A stretch of DNA of 64,000 bases from SZUA-22 sp963751695 (GCA_963751695.1 CAVVVP010000005.1:248001-312000); one strand, 5' to 3'. Positions 1 through 10,790 are shown, counted from the first letter of the stretch. Made by a program: numbers and translations. The notes: generated by a model from the letters alone, not told the origin.

Positions 1-2709
1 TGCTTGTTTCAAATCTAGATGGCGTGCAAATGCAAGATGAAATACATCAGCAAACCGTTTCATCAGTAGTTTTGCCTCATCAGAAAAAGGATTTTCCTCA
101 AAAGCGAATAATCCTCCAGCTGGAAACATTACACAATAGTAATATTGTGTTACTTTTTCATCATTTTTTTCGGGGCCAGTAACCGGTAAATTAGACTCAG
201 AAGTATTCCTGTAATAATTAGTCAAATCCTCTCCTTCCAGAACATAAGAATAATCATGCTGATTCTCCCATGCATTAAATATTCCCTCTAGTAGCGGATG
301 ACCCTCCAGAATTTCGTCACCTGACAACTGGGCACTATCCTTAGAGTCGCCAGCTGAAGCAGTCCATACATTTACCTTTCTACTCTTGTCATTAAAGATG
401 CCTATACCGCAACGAATAGTTGTGAAACCAAGCTCATTAAGCTCCGAAAAAACGGCAGCAACTGCAGAGGTTAAATCTTCACTTTTATGCATGGCCATAG
501 TTCTAGATCGCACTCGTTCTAATGCTGCTTCTATCTGTGCTTCACGCGCTTGTGCTTCTGCTTTTATTAGATCCAGGAAACGGGTATAGGTTTGCTGAAA
601 TACTTTTCCAAAGCGCATTAGTGTGTCATTCTCTTCCTCTGAATAAGGAATACCAGAAAAATTCTCTATGTATAGTCCAACATTCTCCAACAATACAGTC
701 GATATTGCAAGTCCGGGACAACTAAAATAATATTCCAATGTTTTTTCTGGCACACCGGGGATAAACTTAAAAAGGTCCCGATAAAATTTATTTTTTTCGT
801 CAAATGAAAGATGGTTAGCAAAGAAATCTATTCCTTTTTCCTTTGCTTCAATAAAACTATTCCAATGTGGAGAATCAAAATACGGGATGGTTACCTCGGA
901 GGGAACCTCGTGCTGGTCAGCCAGCCAAATATGCATATCATTTCTGATTTTATAATCTAAAATAAACCCAGCATGTTCAATATGGATATTCAATTGAACG
1001 AATTGGTCATATACAACCTGAATTACCTCTTTGAGTTCTGAACTTTGGTGCATTGCCATTGTTCTGGCTCGCACCCGCTCCAATGAAGCTTCAATCTGTG
1101 CTTCTCTTGCTTGCTCTTCTGCTTTTTTAAGATCGAGGAAACGGATATATGCTTGATCAAATACTTTTGCAAACCTCACCAAGAGGATCATAATTTCGTC
1201 AGCAACGGGCTGATGTGAAGTTAATAGAAAAAAGCCATGGGAGAAAAAGGCAGCCTGCTGAACTCTTCGACCTTTAATTTTAGATTCATCGATTGGGAGT
1301 TTAGCTTCTTTTTTTACAAATTTGAGCCAATCTTTCAAATTTTTACCAGTTAGGTCAATAAGTAACGAATCCTTCCCATCTTTCCATGCAGTATAAATTT
1401 TGGCTATACTGGTGGGTTCCTCGATTGAAAAGAAAAACTTATGATTAAGATCGTTCCCACCTTGATCAGTAACCCACAATTCAACATTTTTACTGTCTTC
1501 ATTAAAAATTCCGATACTCATCCGGTCAGGAATTTTTCCCAGTATTGCAAACTCTTCAAAAAGAACTTTCGCTGTTTCAGATAATTGCTCACTTTTATGT
1601 ATTGCCATAGCGCTGGCACGAACTCTTTCAAGGCCTGCTTCAATTTTTGCTTCTCTCGCATGAGCGTCTGCCTTCACAATATCCGCATATCTTCGATAAG
1701 CCAGACCAAATACATTTCTGACTTTATTTAAAATTTTAAGTTGATCTGCGTTGATGGGACTAAAGGTGGATATGCCTATTGAACCAACACCAATTGAAAA
1801 TTCATAGTAATAAAGACTTTCGGCTTGATCAAGCTTTGTATCTGGCATTTGCCCTTGGTCAATTCTCCATTTCTTCCATTCATCCAATTCATTACTGGTG
1901 AACTCGGTTATCATAAATTCTTTACTGGCTTCTCGCATTTTATTAACAAGTTCTATATTACTTGGATGGCTGTTGTAATCAACTTCGTTAATTCCTCCCA
2001 CACCATAATCTGAGTAATCATAATTTGTAAAAATTTCTTTAGCGTCATCAAAAATATTAATAATTGTATTCCGAATATCTGTAAATCCTAACGTTTTAAG
2101 TTCTGTAAAAAGAATTTCAACTACATCCAGTAATCCTTCAGCTTTCTTCATGCTCATTGAAATTGCTCTTATTCTTTCGAGCGCAGCCTCAATTTCCAAT
2201 TCTCTGCTTTTATTCTCGAGTTCAATAGTTCTTCTCTTAATTGCGTCACGAAGTTCAATATTTTCTTTACTAATTTTTTCGAATGCAATCTGCTCTCCAT
2301 CTTCTGCTCTTGAATCTGGAATAGAGCCATGCTGTTGAATAAACTTCCATTTGTTATTAATTCCTTTTAAAAGTGATGACAAGCGCACTTTTGAGTAAAA
2401 TGTCCAATGATTATCAATGAGTATATATGCATCAGAGTATTCATTAACCAGCACAACTTGATCATAGTTAACCAATTCAATGTTTCTGTTCCTGAATTCA
2501 AGTTTATTCTTTATTTGATCTGCAGTATCAGTATAGTACCTTAATACTTTCTCTTTATTTCGAAATACTTCACCGGCTGTGGAACCAATTACACTAAAAT
2601 CATCAGACATTAACAATCCCATACTTTCTATGGCACCGCTAAGATAGCTCTCCCAGAAGTTGTTATAAACTATTTGCACATCTTTCTTTTGCTTTTTGCT
2701 AAGTTTCAT
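1..2709 (-). CDS. Multi-GAF-like sensor protein with SnoaL/NTF2-like N-terminus (partial, runs off window)
   Basis: The frame is open from an ATG at 2709 through base 1, giving 903 codons with the C-terminus outside the window. Residues ~10-125 resemble a SnoaL/NTF2-like (DUF4440-type) domain, followed by a coiled coil (~140-175). At least four GAF-like modules of ~180 residues follow. Each is introduced by a near-repeated linker of the type AREAQIEAALERVRxRTMAMHKSE, at about residues 173, 348, 530 and 715. This linker family is common in Bacteroidota signalling proteins, where the tail may be a kinase, cyclase or phosphatase; here the output domain cannot be seen. No signal peptide is present, so it is probably cytoplasmic. 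The start lies 14 bases after the stop of the receptor at 2724-6008, so it probably ends the same transcript. Confidence 0.8.
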   Translation of the reverse strand, partial: MKLSKKQKKDVQIVYNNFWESYLSGAIESMGLLMSDDFSVIGSTAGEVFRNKEKVLRYYTDTADQIKNKLEFRNRNIELVNYDQVVLVNEYSDAYILIDNHWTFYSKVRLSSLLKGINNKWKFIQQHGSIPDSRAEDGEQIAFEKISKENIELRDAIKRRTIELENKSRELEIEAALERIRAISMSMKKAEGLLDVVEILFTELKTLGFTDIRNTIINIFDDAKEIFTNYDYSDYGVGGINEVDYNSHPSNIELVNKMREASKEFMITEFTSNELDEWKKWRIDQGQMPDTKLDQAESLYYYEFSIGVGSIGISTFSPINADQLKILNKVRNVFGLAYRRYADIVKADAHAREAKIEAGLERVRASAMAIHKSEQLSETAKVLFEEFAILGKIPDRMSIGIFNEDSKNVELWVTDQGGNDLNHKFFFSIEEPTSIAKIYTAWKDGKDSLLIDLTGKNLKDWLKFVKKEAKLPIDESKIKGRRVQQAAFFSHGFFLLTSHQPVADEIMILLVRFAKVFDQAYIRFLDLKKAEEQAREAQIEASLERVRARTMAMHQSSELKEVIQVVYDQFVQLNIHIEHAGFILDYKIRNDMHIWLADQHEVPSEVTIPYFDSPHWNSFIEAKEKGIDFFANHLSFDEKNKFYRDLFKFIPGVPEKTLEYYFSCPGLAISTVLLENVGLYIENFSGIPYSEEENDTLMRFGKVFQQTYTRFLDLIKAEAQAREAQIEAALERVRSRTMAMHKSEDLTSAVAAVFSELNELGFTTIRCGIGIFNDKSRKVNVWTASAGDSKDSAQLSGDEILEGHPLLEGIFNAWENQHDYSYVLEGEDLTNYYRNTSESNLPVTGPEKNDEKVTQYYYCVMFPAGGLFAFEENPFSDEAKLLMKRFADVFHLAFARHLDLKQA

Positions 2710-2723
2710 CTTTCAATACTGTC

Positions 2724-5700
2724 CTATTTCACCTTTATTACTACAAATGTTACATCATCATCAGGATCTTTATCATTTATCCACTCTGAACCAGCATCTT
2801 TGAATTTCTCAATAATGTTCTCTGGTGTCTCATTAGCAAACTCTTCAAGTATTTGTTTAGTCCTCTTGTACCCTATCATTTCATTCTCATTATTTGACAA
2901 TTCTGGAAATCCATCACTCATTAGAACAATAGTATCACCTTGCTGAACGCTCGTCTCTCTTACCTCATAAGGGAAGTTTTTCATTGTACCCAAGGGCATA
3001 CCTTGAAACAAATATTCCTCTACTGAAGATGTCCATTTCTTATATACATATACTGGAGGCATACCCGCAGAGGACATTTTTAGTATGTTTCCATTGATTT
3101 TTAACATGGTCATACACATAGATAAATTATCTAGATGCATATTTTTATAACACCTTGTCATTTCATGAAAAGTTTCTATAATATTTTCATCTTCTGCATA
3201 GCTAGAAAAAAGACTTTTGGTGGAGGTAACCATTGTACCAGCTCTCATACCGTGACCTGTGGCGTCACCTATAACAGCAGTAAGAGTACCATCTAAACCT
3301 ACATGAAAATCGTAATAGTCACCTCCTACTTCTGTTGCTGTCTTCATATACACAGCAATATCAAGATTTGCTATTTTCGGTAATTCTCTTGGGAGCATTG
3401 AAAGTTGAAGCTGTCTTGCTTCTTCCAGTTCTTTCGTTTTTCTTTCAGTCTCTGCATGTAAAGCACGAGATTCCAACTCAGCCGCTTCTGCTCTAAGTTT
3501 ATTCTCTCGTATCTCCGCATTTTTTTGTTGACGAGTTAATTCAATTTTTCTCCCACCGTAAAGGAAACCGACTAAAATTAGAAAATAACTCCCATATGCC
3601 CACCAGGTTTTCCACCAAGGAGTAAGGATATTTATTATTATTGATTTTCCTTCTTCATTCCACACATTATTATTATTTGCAGCTTTTACTTGAAAAACAT
3701 ATTCACCGGGTGGAAGATTCGGATAAGTTGCATTTCTTTGATTTCCCACATACCGCCATTCATCTTGATAATTTTCTAAACGATATGCGTATTTATTCTG
3801 AGCAGGATTTGCAAAATGAATAGCTAGGAATTCAAATGAAATATCATTTTCATCATATTCCAATATTATATTGTCAGTTTCATAGATTGGTTTTGCAAGA
3901 ACTTCACTACTAATTGAGTTTATACTTTCATTGAATATTTTAAAATCTGTTAGAATTACTTCTGGTGGAACTAGTTCACTTTTAATATTTTGTGATCTGA
4001 ACATAGTAACGCCATTTTGTCCTCCAAATAAAAATAATCCATCCTTAGTTTTGTGAGCTGAACTTTGCGCAAATTGATTACCCTGAATTCCGTCATCAAT
4101 TCCAAAACTTTGAAACTCTTCCTTTTCCAGATCAAATCTTGAGATCCCATCAAAGCTGCTTAACCACAAAGCACCATTTTCTTCATCACCGAGTATTCCT
4201 TGAACTGAGTGGGAATTAAAACCATCTCTTGTAGTATAAGTTTTAATCTTCCCAGTATTTGGATCTAATTTATTCAAGCCTCCCAGCCAAGTTCCAACCC
4301 AGACTATCCCCTTTGTGTCGATGTAAAGCGAATTTACATCTTGAGAATTAAATGATTTTGTTGAATCTTTTGAATAACCCATTCTTGTATACTGCTGATC
4401 CGTATAACTATACTTGAATAATCCGTTATTTGTACCAATCCAAATGTTTTGTTCATTATCCTCAACTAAATTGAATACTTCGTGGCTCAGTTTTGTACCC
4501 AAACCCAAGTTCACTAAATCTATTTTCGCAGTTTGATTTTGTTCTCGATCATATCTAAATAATCCATGATATGTACCGACCCAGAAATTGTTTTTACTAT
4601 CATCTAAAAGTACGTTAATAACATTATCTTCCATGTCAATTGGAATATTTACATTCTGGGTAGTCCAATTATTAATATTAAGTTTATATAATCCATTAAA
4701 TGTACCCAACCAAATTTGATTATCGTTATCTCTGTATATGTATGATTCAGGCAATTCAATATCACGTTTCTTGAAGGTATTCGTTTTTTTATCGAATACT
4801 GAAATATTCGTGCCCCCAGAACGCAGCCATATTTCGCTTTCATTAAATTCAAAGATCAGACTTACCCAACCTGGATCAAGTGTATTCGGAATATTAGGAT
4901 TATGAGAAAAAGATCTGAAATTATTCTGTACCGTATTATATTTACTAATTCCAGCATCGTAGCTGGATATCCAGATAGAACCAGATCTATCTTTAATAAT
5001 TCTGCTTAATGAATTAGAGTGAAGTGCAGCAGGATTAGCTACATCATAATTGGCATATGTAATTGTACTTGTTTCACGATCCAATTGACCCAAACCTCTA
5101 TTCGAAGTAAAATACAAATTATTATTTTTGTCGAATATTATATCGCCAATAAAAATGCCATCATCTAATATTCCATCTTTCTTGGGGAGGCTTATTATTT
5201 TAGATGTTTGTTTTTTTCTATCAAAATAATTTATCCCCCTATCAGCGTCTGCCAGCCATATATTAGTACTATCATCGACTAAAAAAGATGCTACGCCATG
5301 GTTTTCTCCCAACTGAAACCACTCAAGTGATTTGTTTTTGTGAGAGTACTCAGCCAAACCTTTAGCTCCGGAGACTAGATATTTATCAGAATCAATCTTT
5401 GAAATATTTAAGATAATGTTGGAATGATCTCCGCCTAGATAAATTTTTTGAACACTTGAGGAACCTTTTTTAATCACGTATAGTCCGTTTTCTATCTCTC
5501 TCCAATAGATATCAGCCATTCCGAGTAAAATATCTCCTTCATCTGTTTCGCAAATTGAGGTCACCGCAAATACTCTGTCTTCTGCTTTTTCGTATTCTCC
5601 AAAAAAGATTATCTTAAATGAATTTTGCTCTCTAATATATTTTGAAATACCTCCTACATGACCGATCCAAATATCACCGTGAGAATCTTCATATAATGCA

Positions 5701-6008
5701 CTAGTTATTGGTAATTGAAGAAAATTTGAATCTTCTTTAACAACACTGAAATTTAGGAATTCATATCCATCATATCTTGTAATTCCGTTATTAGTTCCAA
5801 TCCAAATATATCCTAAATGATCCTGTATAATCGGTCCAGTTTGATTTGATGGTAGACCATCTCTCATAGTAAAATGCGTGAAATTATTTTGAAGAAGCTG
5901 AGCGTTAATAAAATTCAAACTAAAGAACAGCATTGAAATGAAAAATATATTATTGAAACTGAACTTTTTAATGAGAGTACTCCATATTCTTAATATATTA
6001 TTTAACAT
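2724..6008 (-). CDS. Propeller/Y_Y_Y receptor with cytoplasmic PP2C (SpoIIE/RsbU-type) phosphatase, paralog 1
   Basis: This 1094-residue protein has a signal peptide (1-36, INA/Q), Reg_prop blades from ~60 to ~650 with WIGTNNGI-type repeats, a Y_Y_Y domain (~705-775) and a membrane helix (~800-820). A coiled coil (~828-866) leads into LQLSMLP and a PP2C domain (881-1094). Metal-binding aspartates are visible in GGDYYDF (D897), GDATGHG (D915), SDGFPEL (D1032) and the terminal DPDDD. There is no HisKA, HATPase, receiver or HTH domain, so output should be removal of phosphate from a Ser/Thr protein, by family analogy a STAS protein. It lacks the inter-blade module of paralogs 3, 4, 5, 7 and 8. 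The next gene upstream stops two bases before its start, indicating co-transcription. The ligand is unknown. Confidence 0.9.
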   Translation of the reverse strand: MLNNILRIWSTLIKKFSFNNIFFISMLFFSLNFINAQLLQNNFTHFTMRDGLPSNQTGPIIQDHLGYIWIGTNNGITRYDGYEFLNFSVVKEDSNFLQLPITSALYEDSHGDIWIGHVGGISKYIREQNSFKIIFFGEYEKAEDRVFAVTSICETDEGDILLGMADIYWREIENGLYVIKKGSSSVQKIYLGGDHSNIILNISKIDSDKYLVSGAKGLAEYSHKNKSLEWFQLGENHGVASFLVDDSTNIWLADADRGINYFDRKKQTSKIISLPKKDGILDDGIFIGDIIFDKNNNLYFTSNRGLGQLDRETSTITYANYDVANPAALHSNSLSRIIKDRSGSIWISSYDAGISKYNTVQNNFRSFSHNPNIPNTLDPGWVSLIFEFNESEIWLRSGGTNISVFDKKTNTFKKRDIELPESYIYRDNDNQIWLGTFNGLYKLNINNWTTQNVNIPIDMEDNVINVLLDDSKNNFWVGTYHGLFRYDREQNQTAKIDLVNLGLGTKLSHEVFNLVEDNEQNIWIGTNNGLFKYSYTDQQYTRMGYSKDSTKSFNSQDVNSLYIDTKGIVWVGTWLGGLNKLDPNTGKIKTYTTRDGFNSHSVQGILGDEENGALWLSSFDGISRFDLEKEEFQSFGIDDGIQGNQFAQSSAHKTKDGLFLFGGQNGVTMFRSQNIKSELVPPEVILTDFKIFNESINSISSEVLAKPIYETDNIILEYDENDISFEFLAIHFANPAQNKYAYRLENYQDEWRYVGNQRNATYPNLPPGEYVFQVKAANNNNVWNEEGKSIIINILTPWWKTWWAYGSYFLILVGFLYGGRKIELTRQQKNAEIRENKLRAEAAELESRALHAETERKTKELEEARQLQLSMLPRELPKIANLDIAVYMKTATEVGGDYYDFHVGLDGTLTAVIGDATGHGMRAGTMVTSTKSLFSSYAEDENIIETFHEMTRCYKNMHLDNLSMCMTMLKINGNILKMSSAGMPPVYVYKKWTSSVEEYLFQGMPLGTMKNFPYEVRETSVQQGDTIVLMSDGFPELSNNENEMIGYKRTKQILEEFANETPENIIEKFKDAGSEWINDKDPDDDVTFVVIKVK

Positions 6009-6010
6009 AA

Positions 6011-9000
6011 TTATTTAACCTTTATTACAACAAAAGTCACATCATCATCCGGAACCTTATCATTCACAAACTCTGAGCCGTTAATTGTAAAATATTGTAT
6101 TATATCATCAGGGTTCTTGATAGCTACTTCTGCAAATTGATCTTTTACTCGCTGATAGCCAATCTGTTCATTATCACTATTTGATAATTCAGGATAGCCG
6201 TCACTCAGTAAAAGAACACAGTCCCCTGTTTTTAATTCTGTTTCATGGAGCTTATAATCAAAATATTTTATTGCTCCAAGCGGCATTCCTTGCATATTAA
6301 TTTCTTCGACAATTTTAGTTTCATTTCTATAAATATACATCGGCGGCATCCCTGCACTTGAGAACTGAAGGTGATTCCCTTTTATTTTTAGTAGTGAGAA
6401 TGCCATCATTAGTCTGCCAAGTTCAATCCCTTTAATTGCATTACTTGTCTCTTTTAAAAATGTGAGCAGATTTTTTTTGCTTACTTCAGAAGTAAACAGT
6501 CCTTTTAATAATGTGACAATTGTACCAGCTTGCATACCATGTCCGGTTGCATCACCTATCCCAACATTTAATGTTCCATCGTCAGATATTGAAAAATCAT
6601 AATAATCTCCACCAACTTCGGTAGCAGTTTTCATATAAACTGCAATATCTAAATTTTTTACTTTTGGTAATTCTTTTGGAAGCATTGAAAGCTGAAGTTG
6701 GCGTGCTTCTTCAAGTTCTTCTGTCTTCCTTTCATTCTCAGCTTGTATCACTCTTGACTGAGCTTCTGCAGCTTTGGCTTGGAGCTCAGCGGCTTCTGCA
6801 CGCAGCTGGCTTTCTCTAATTGCAGTATTTTTCCTTTGTCTTTTTAGTTCAAATTTTCTGATCGAAAATAATAACCCGCTAAAAAGAATAACATAAAATG
6901 AATAAGCCCACCAGGTTTTCCAGAATGGAGGTGAAATAGAAAAAGCATATGTAACCTGATTAGTTCTAATTCCTTCATTGTCAATTGCTATAACATTAAA
7001 TAAATAGTTGCCTGGGGGTACGTTTTGATACTCTGAGAATTGTAAATTACTAGTTTTTGACCAATCCAAATCATAACCTTCTAATTTATGCTCGTAGATT
7101 GTGGATTTGGGGTCTTTAAAATTTAAAACTGTGTAATTAAATAAAAATGAGTTTTCCGAATATGAATATAATGATGGTATATCATAAAAATATTGATTTG
7201 AATTAACTTTTATATAAGATAATCTAATTTTACCTTTGAATGAATTCTCTCTATCGATGTATAACCCCAGATTAGGGTACCAAAACAAAATATTCCCATT
7301 GCGATCTTGTGACATTGCTGTTTGTCCAATAAGAGCGGGGTTATCATTGTAAAATGAATTAAAATGTTCTCCATTAATAATAAGTCCCCCTAAATTATGT
7401 AAAAAATATGCATTCCCTTTTAGATCGGTAATAGGATCCCAAATGTTTGCAGTAGGAAGACCATTTTTTGTCGTATAAAAATTTAGATTTTTTCCGTCAA
7501 AAATTGCAAGACCTTTAAGCCTTAACCTAATATAGAGATAATCACCTGCCTGAATATTGGTAGTAGTTCCGGCTGAACTTGCCTCTTTAAGAAGCCTAAA
7601 ATCTGCATGATTATCAACGCTATCGGAAAGATTAGTAAACCTATTACCATCAAAACTGTAAAAACTTCCCGGACTTAAAAAGTACATATTATTATAAAGT
7701 GTCCCGACATATTTAAAATTTTTCTTCGGTATGTTCCAGCTTAAAGGAGGAACGAACCATTCCCCCGAATTAAATATCATTAAGTTTGTTTTACTTCCCT
7801 CCAAGTTGGAAATCGATTCTGAAAAGCTGCTAGCCAGTAAAAGATTTCCATTTGGTAATTCATATAGGTGGTGTGATTGATATTTTACTCTTTTTAAACT
7901 ATCGGGCAGCGGGTTTGAAATTTCCACAACATTATCTTTTATAATCTTACCTAAGAAAAAATCTGCCTTGGGTAAATCATTCTGTTCCGGGCGCACATAA
8001 TTTTGCCATGTATATATTTCGCCAGATTTAGTTTCCAGAACGTTGCTAACATCATAAGTTTTATTATCTCGTCTTGCGATAGGATCAACCTTAATGACCC
8101 ATTGATCATTTTTCGTTGAGATTGCTCTTGCTAAATCCAAACCTTTATCCGTTGGTAACCATATTCTTCCTCTTGAATCTTCCGTTATATTATATACTGA
8201 ATTGCTGCTTAATCCTTCATTTGTAGTAATTTTATGAAGTTTGTTACCATCCCAAACATTAATTCCCGCTTGGCCAATATTAATATCCGGTGGCAAATCT
8301 GCATTTGAATAATAAATCCAGACAACACCATTTTTATCGGAATACATAAAAGGATATAAACATTCAATATCGGTTATTCCATCATTTTTATTGAGAAGAA
8401 CAGATTTGTTAGGAAAATACAAACTAAAGCCAAGCGGATTTTGAATAAATGCTGCGTCCTTAATTGTAGTAATTGGAAAACCCTTAAAACCATCATACTT
8501 TTTCCATCCATTATCGAAGTAAAAATATTGCTCATTATATATGGAGATGGCTGTTTCTTCGAGAACACCTATTGATAGTAAATCCGGAAATATTTCATTG
8601 CCAGGAATGAGTTTTGCAAATGTATATTTAAAATCGAAAATATTTTCTTTCGTTATTAGATTTGTAATATCTCCTATATCTTTATATAAATTAACTTTTT
8701 CCCATCTATTATTTACTAATTTGAATAGAATGTTAGACCCCTTTGAATAAACGACTCCATTAAGGTCGGATATAGTTGCATATATATTTTTATCTTTTTC
8801 AAGATACAAAACAGAAGTAACTCGGGTATTTCCTAAAAGATATTTTTGGAGCCCAGCGTATGAATGAAAATCTTTTCCATCATACATTAATACTCCTGAT
8901 GTACCGCTGTTCAATTTGGAATTAGTTCCGGAGCCAATAAACGGTATCCATGTATTTCCCTTATCATCAACTACAGGAGTAATTTTATTGTAAAGAAAAA

Positions 9001-9712
9001 CAGACCCGCAAAAATTTACTCCCTTTGATTTATCGATTTTTTGAAAATGACCATCCTTATATAGAGCAATGTAAGCTTCATCATCTGTATTTGTATTTTT
9101 ACCATCAGAAAAGAAGATCAAATCCCCATAAGGGGTTTCAAACATATCGGTAGCATTATGTAATTGAAATTTTGCAGAGTCTAGCAGAGTAAACTTTCCA
9201 TTTTCAAAAACTGTTAGACTGCCATTATGATCGGCATCAACATAAATTGTTGATGTTCCAATCCAGATTCTATTTTTACTGTCTTTCTTAATAAAAGAAA
9301 CGTTTCTTCCCGGCAATCCGGAAGTTTGGTAACCGTCTTTTGTTGTAAATAATTGAAATTTATTTTCTTTAAGAATTATGAATTTATCGGGAGAGGCAAA
9401 ATACATTGTATTTGAATCAGAATCATAATAGTTATACTGCATATCAGGCAGTCCTAATTCTTTGGCGGGTTCCTGAAATTCATATCCGTTAAACCGAACC
9501 GTTCCTTCTAAACCGGATATCCAAACATATCCGTCAGCAGTTTGAGAAACACTTGCAATTTTACTTACAGGTAAACCTTCTTTTACAGTGTAAGTAATTA
9601 CATCGGCATTTGCTTCAGATTTATATCTTTGCTGAGCATCTGTGCTGTTTAGGATGATAATTGATAATGCAATAATTTTAATTACGACGATAAAGTTTTT
9701 CATGTTCCTCAT
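6011..9712 (-). CDS. Propeller/Y_Y_Y receptor with PP2C phosphatase, paralog 2 (most diverged)
   Basis: This 1233-residue protein has a signal peptide ending near AQQ (residue ~27) and a long propeller with unusually degenerate blades; only some, such as DSRGRIWLPTDKGL, are canonical. The Y_Y_Y region contains YEHKLEGYDLDWS, and the membrane helix follows PPFWKTWWAY. A long Ala/Glu-rich coiled coil precedes the PP2C in the last ~214 residues. All PP2C metal motifs are kept (GGDYYDF, GDATGHGM, SDGYPEL, PDDDVTF). The phosphatase domain differs visibly from the near-identical set at 14.7-37.1 kb, so this is an older copy. A 104-bp gap separates it from the upstream soluble phosphatase and holds a short hairpin (9728-9743), so it may start its own transcript. 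It has no inter-blade module. Confidence 0.88.
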   Translation of the reverse strand: MRNMKNFIVVIKIIALSIIILNSTDAQQRYKSEANADVITYTVKEGLPVSKIASVSQTADGYVWISGLEGTVRFNGYEFQEPAKELGLPDMQYNYYDSDSNTMYFASPDKFIILKENKFQLFTTKDGYQTSGLPGRNVSFIKKDSKNRIWIGTSTIYVDADHNGSLTVFENGKFTLLDSAKFQLHNATDMFETPYGDLIFFSDGKNTNTDDEAYIALYKDGHFQKIDKSKGVNFCGSVFLYNKITPVVDDKGNTWIPFIGSGTNSKLNSGTSGVLMYDGKDFHSYAGLQKYLLGNTRVTSVLYLEKDKNIYATISDLNGVVYSKGSNILFKLVNNRWEKVNLYKDIGDITNLITKENIFDFKYTFAKLIPGNEIFPDLLSIGVLEETAISIYNEQYFYFDNGWKKYDGFKGFPITTIKDAAFIQNPLGFSLYFPNKSVLLNKNDGITDIECLYPFMYSDKNGVVWIYYSNADLPPDINIGQAGINVWDGNKLHKITTNEGLSSNSVYNITEDSRGRIWLPTDKGLDLARAISTKNDQWVIKVDPIARRDNKTYDVSNVLETKSGEIYTWQNYVRPEQNDLPKADFFLGKIIKDNVVEISNPLPDSLKRVKYQSHHLYELPNGNLLLASSFSESISNLEGSKTNLMIFNSGEWFVPPLSWNIPKKNFKYVGTLYNNMYFLSPGSFYSFDGNRFTNLSDSVDNHADFRLLKEASSAGTTTNIQAGDYLYIRLRLKGLAIFDGKNLNFYTTKNGLPTANIWDPITDLKGNAYFLHNLGGLIINGEHFNSFYNDNPALIGQTAMSQDRNGNILFWYPNLGLYIDRENSFKGKIRLSYIKVNSNQYFYDIPSLYSYSENSFLFNYTVLNFKDPKSTIYEHKLEGYDLDWSKTSNLQFSEYQNVPPGNYLFNVIAIDNEGIRTNQVTYAFSISPPFWKTWWAYSFYVILFSGLLFSIRKFELKRQRKNTAIRESQLRAEAAELQAKAAEAQSRVIQAENERKTEELEEARQLQLSMLPKELPKVKNLDIAVYMKTATEVGGDYYDFSISDDGTLNVGIGDATGHGMQAGTIVTLLKGLFTSEVSKKNLLTFLKETSNAIKGIELGRLMMAFSLLKIKGNHLQFSSAGMPPMYIYRNETKIVEEINMQGMPLGAIKYFDYKLHETELKTGDCVLLLSDGYPELSNSDNEQIGYQRVKDQFAEVAIKNPDDIIQYFTINGSEFVNDKVPDDDVTFVVIKVK

Positions 9713-9727
9713 TTATTTATATACAAA

Positions 9728-9743
9728 CCGATTTTTTAATCGG
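9728..9743 (-). terminator. Short hairpin in the gap before paralog 2, possible weak terminator
   Basis: CCGATT and AATCGG pair in a 6-bp stem with a 4-base loop. Read on the minus strand it is followed by TTTGTAT. It sits in the only gap over 100 bp inside the receptor array, between the soluble phosphatase and paralog 2. The stem is short and the T-run imperfect, so it may be chance. Confidence 0.25.
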
Positions 9744-9816
9744 CTAACTCTGATTATACTAATATTTAAAACATTGAATTTCTCAACTTAGAGCAGAATA
9801 TGCTTCAAACTTTAGT

Positions 9817-10787
9817 TTATTTTACCTTGATCACGACAAAAGTTACATCATCATCTGGGTCATTGTTGTTCACCCATGCCGATGCACTATTCTTCAAATG
9901 ATCAACTATTTCTCCCGGGTTATTCTCTCCGATTGCAGCAAATTCCGATTTAATTTTTTCATAGCCATACATTTCGTGGTTCCCATTTAGAAGTTCTGGT
10001 AATCCATCAGTGAAAAGCAAAATTGTATCCCCTTTTTCGAGATGGTCCATGTGAATTTCATATGGGAATTTATTCATGGCTCCTAGAGGCATTCCCTTCA
10101 TAAATATTTCATCTACAGTTTTATCTTTATTTCTATATATCAATGCTGGAGGCATTGCAGCAGAAGATAAGGATAATTGATTTCCCGCAATCTTAATCAT
10201 CATTAAACACATTGAAAGCTGCCGGAATTTCATATCTTTAATCACACGCGACATTTTTGAAAAAGTACTCAAGATATTTTCATCAGGTGCTAAACTATTA
10301 AATTGGCTTTTTGTAATAGTAACAATCGTACCAGCTTTCATACCATGCCCGGTCGCGTCACCAACAACAGCAGTTAAAATCCCGTCGTCATCAACAAAAA
10401 AATCGTAATAATCGCCGCCTACCTCTGTGGCTGTCTGCATATAAACTGCAATATCAAGATTTGATAGCTTTGGTAATTCTTTAGGGAGCATTGCAAGCTG
10501 TAATTGTCTAGCTTCTTCAAGTTCAATTGTTTTTCTCTCATTCTCTTCATGAATTGTTTTTGCTTGATCCTCAACTGCTTTTCTCTTCAGCTCTAACTCT
10601 TCAATAGTTTCTTCTAAAAGTATGCTAGTAGTTTTTTTTACTTTTTCAGTTCTTTCCAGTTTAAATGCCGTAATAGTAAGTTCTTTTTCAACGGACTTAA
10701 TTGAACGCTTAAGCAATGATTTTTCTTCATCACTTAAATTCTTTGAACCTTCTACAAACTCAACTATTTTTTTAAATCTTCATTCAT
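9817..10787 (-). CDS. Soluble coiled-coil PP2C (SpoIIE/RsbU-type) phosphatase, one frameshift
   Basis: An uninterrupted 299-residue frame covers 9817-10716. The true start is probably the ATG at 10787 (MNEDLKK...), with AAGGAA upstream and only three bases after the FIST stop. The seven-T run at 10767-10773 breaks the frame; an eighth T restores a ~323-residue protein with no internal stop. Residues ~1-105 are coiled coil and the last ~214 are PP2C, related to the receptors' domain, with GGDYYDF, GDATGHG, FTDGLPEL and DPDDD. It has no signal peptide, membrane segment or sensor, so it is cytoplasmic. Lying directly after three FIST sensor genes, it may be their output partner, a two-part version of the receptor design. 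That pairing is inference. Confidence 0.85.
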
Positions 10788-10790
10788 TAA

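Noticed and set aside
500..2210. CRISPR or short tandem repeat array
   Set aside because: The recurring segments are ~545 bp apart, imperfect and in frame; they encode the linker helices of a multi-GAF protein.
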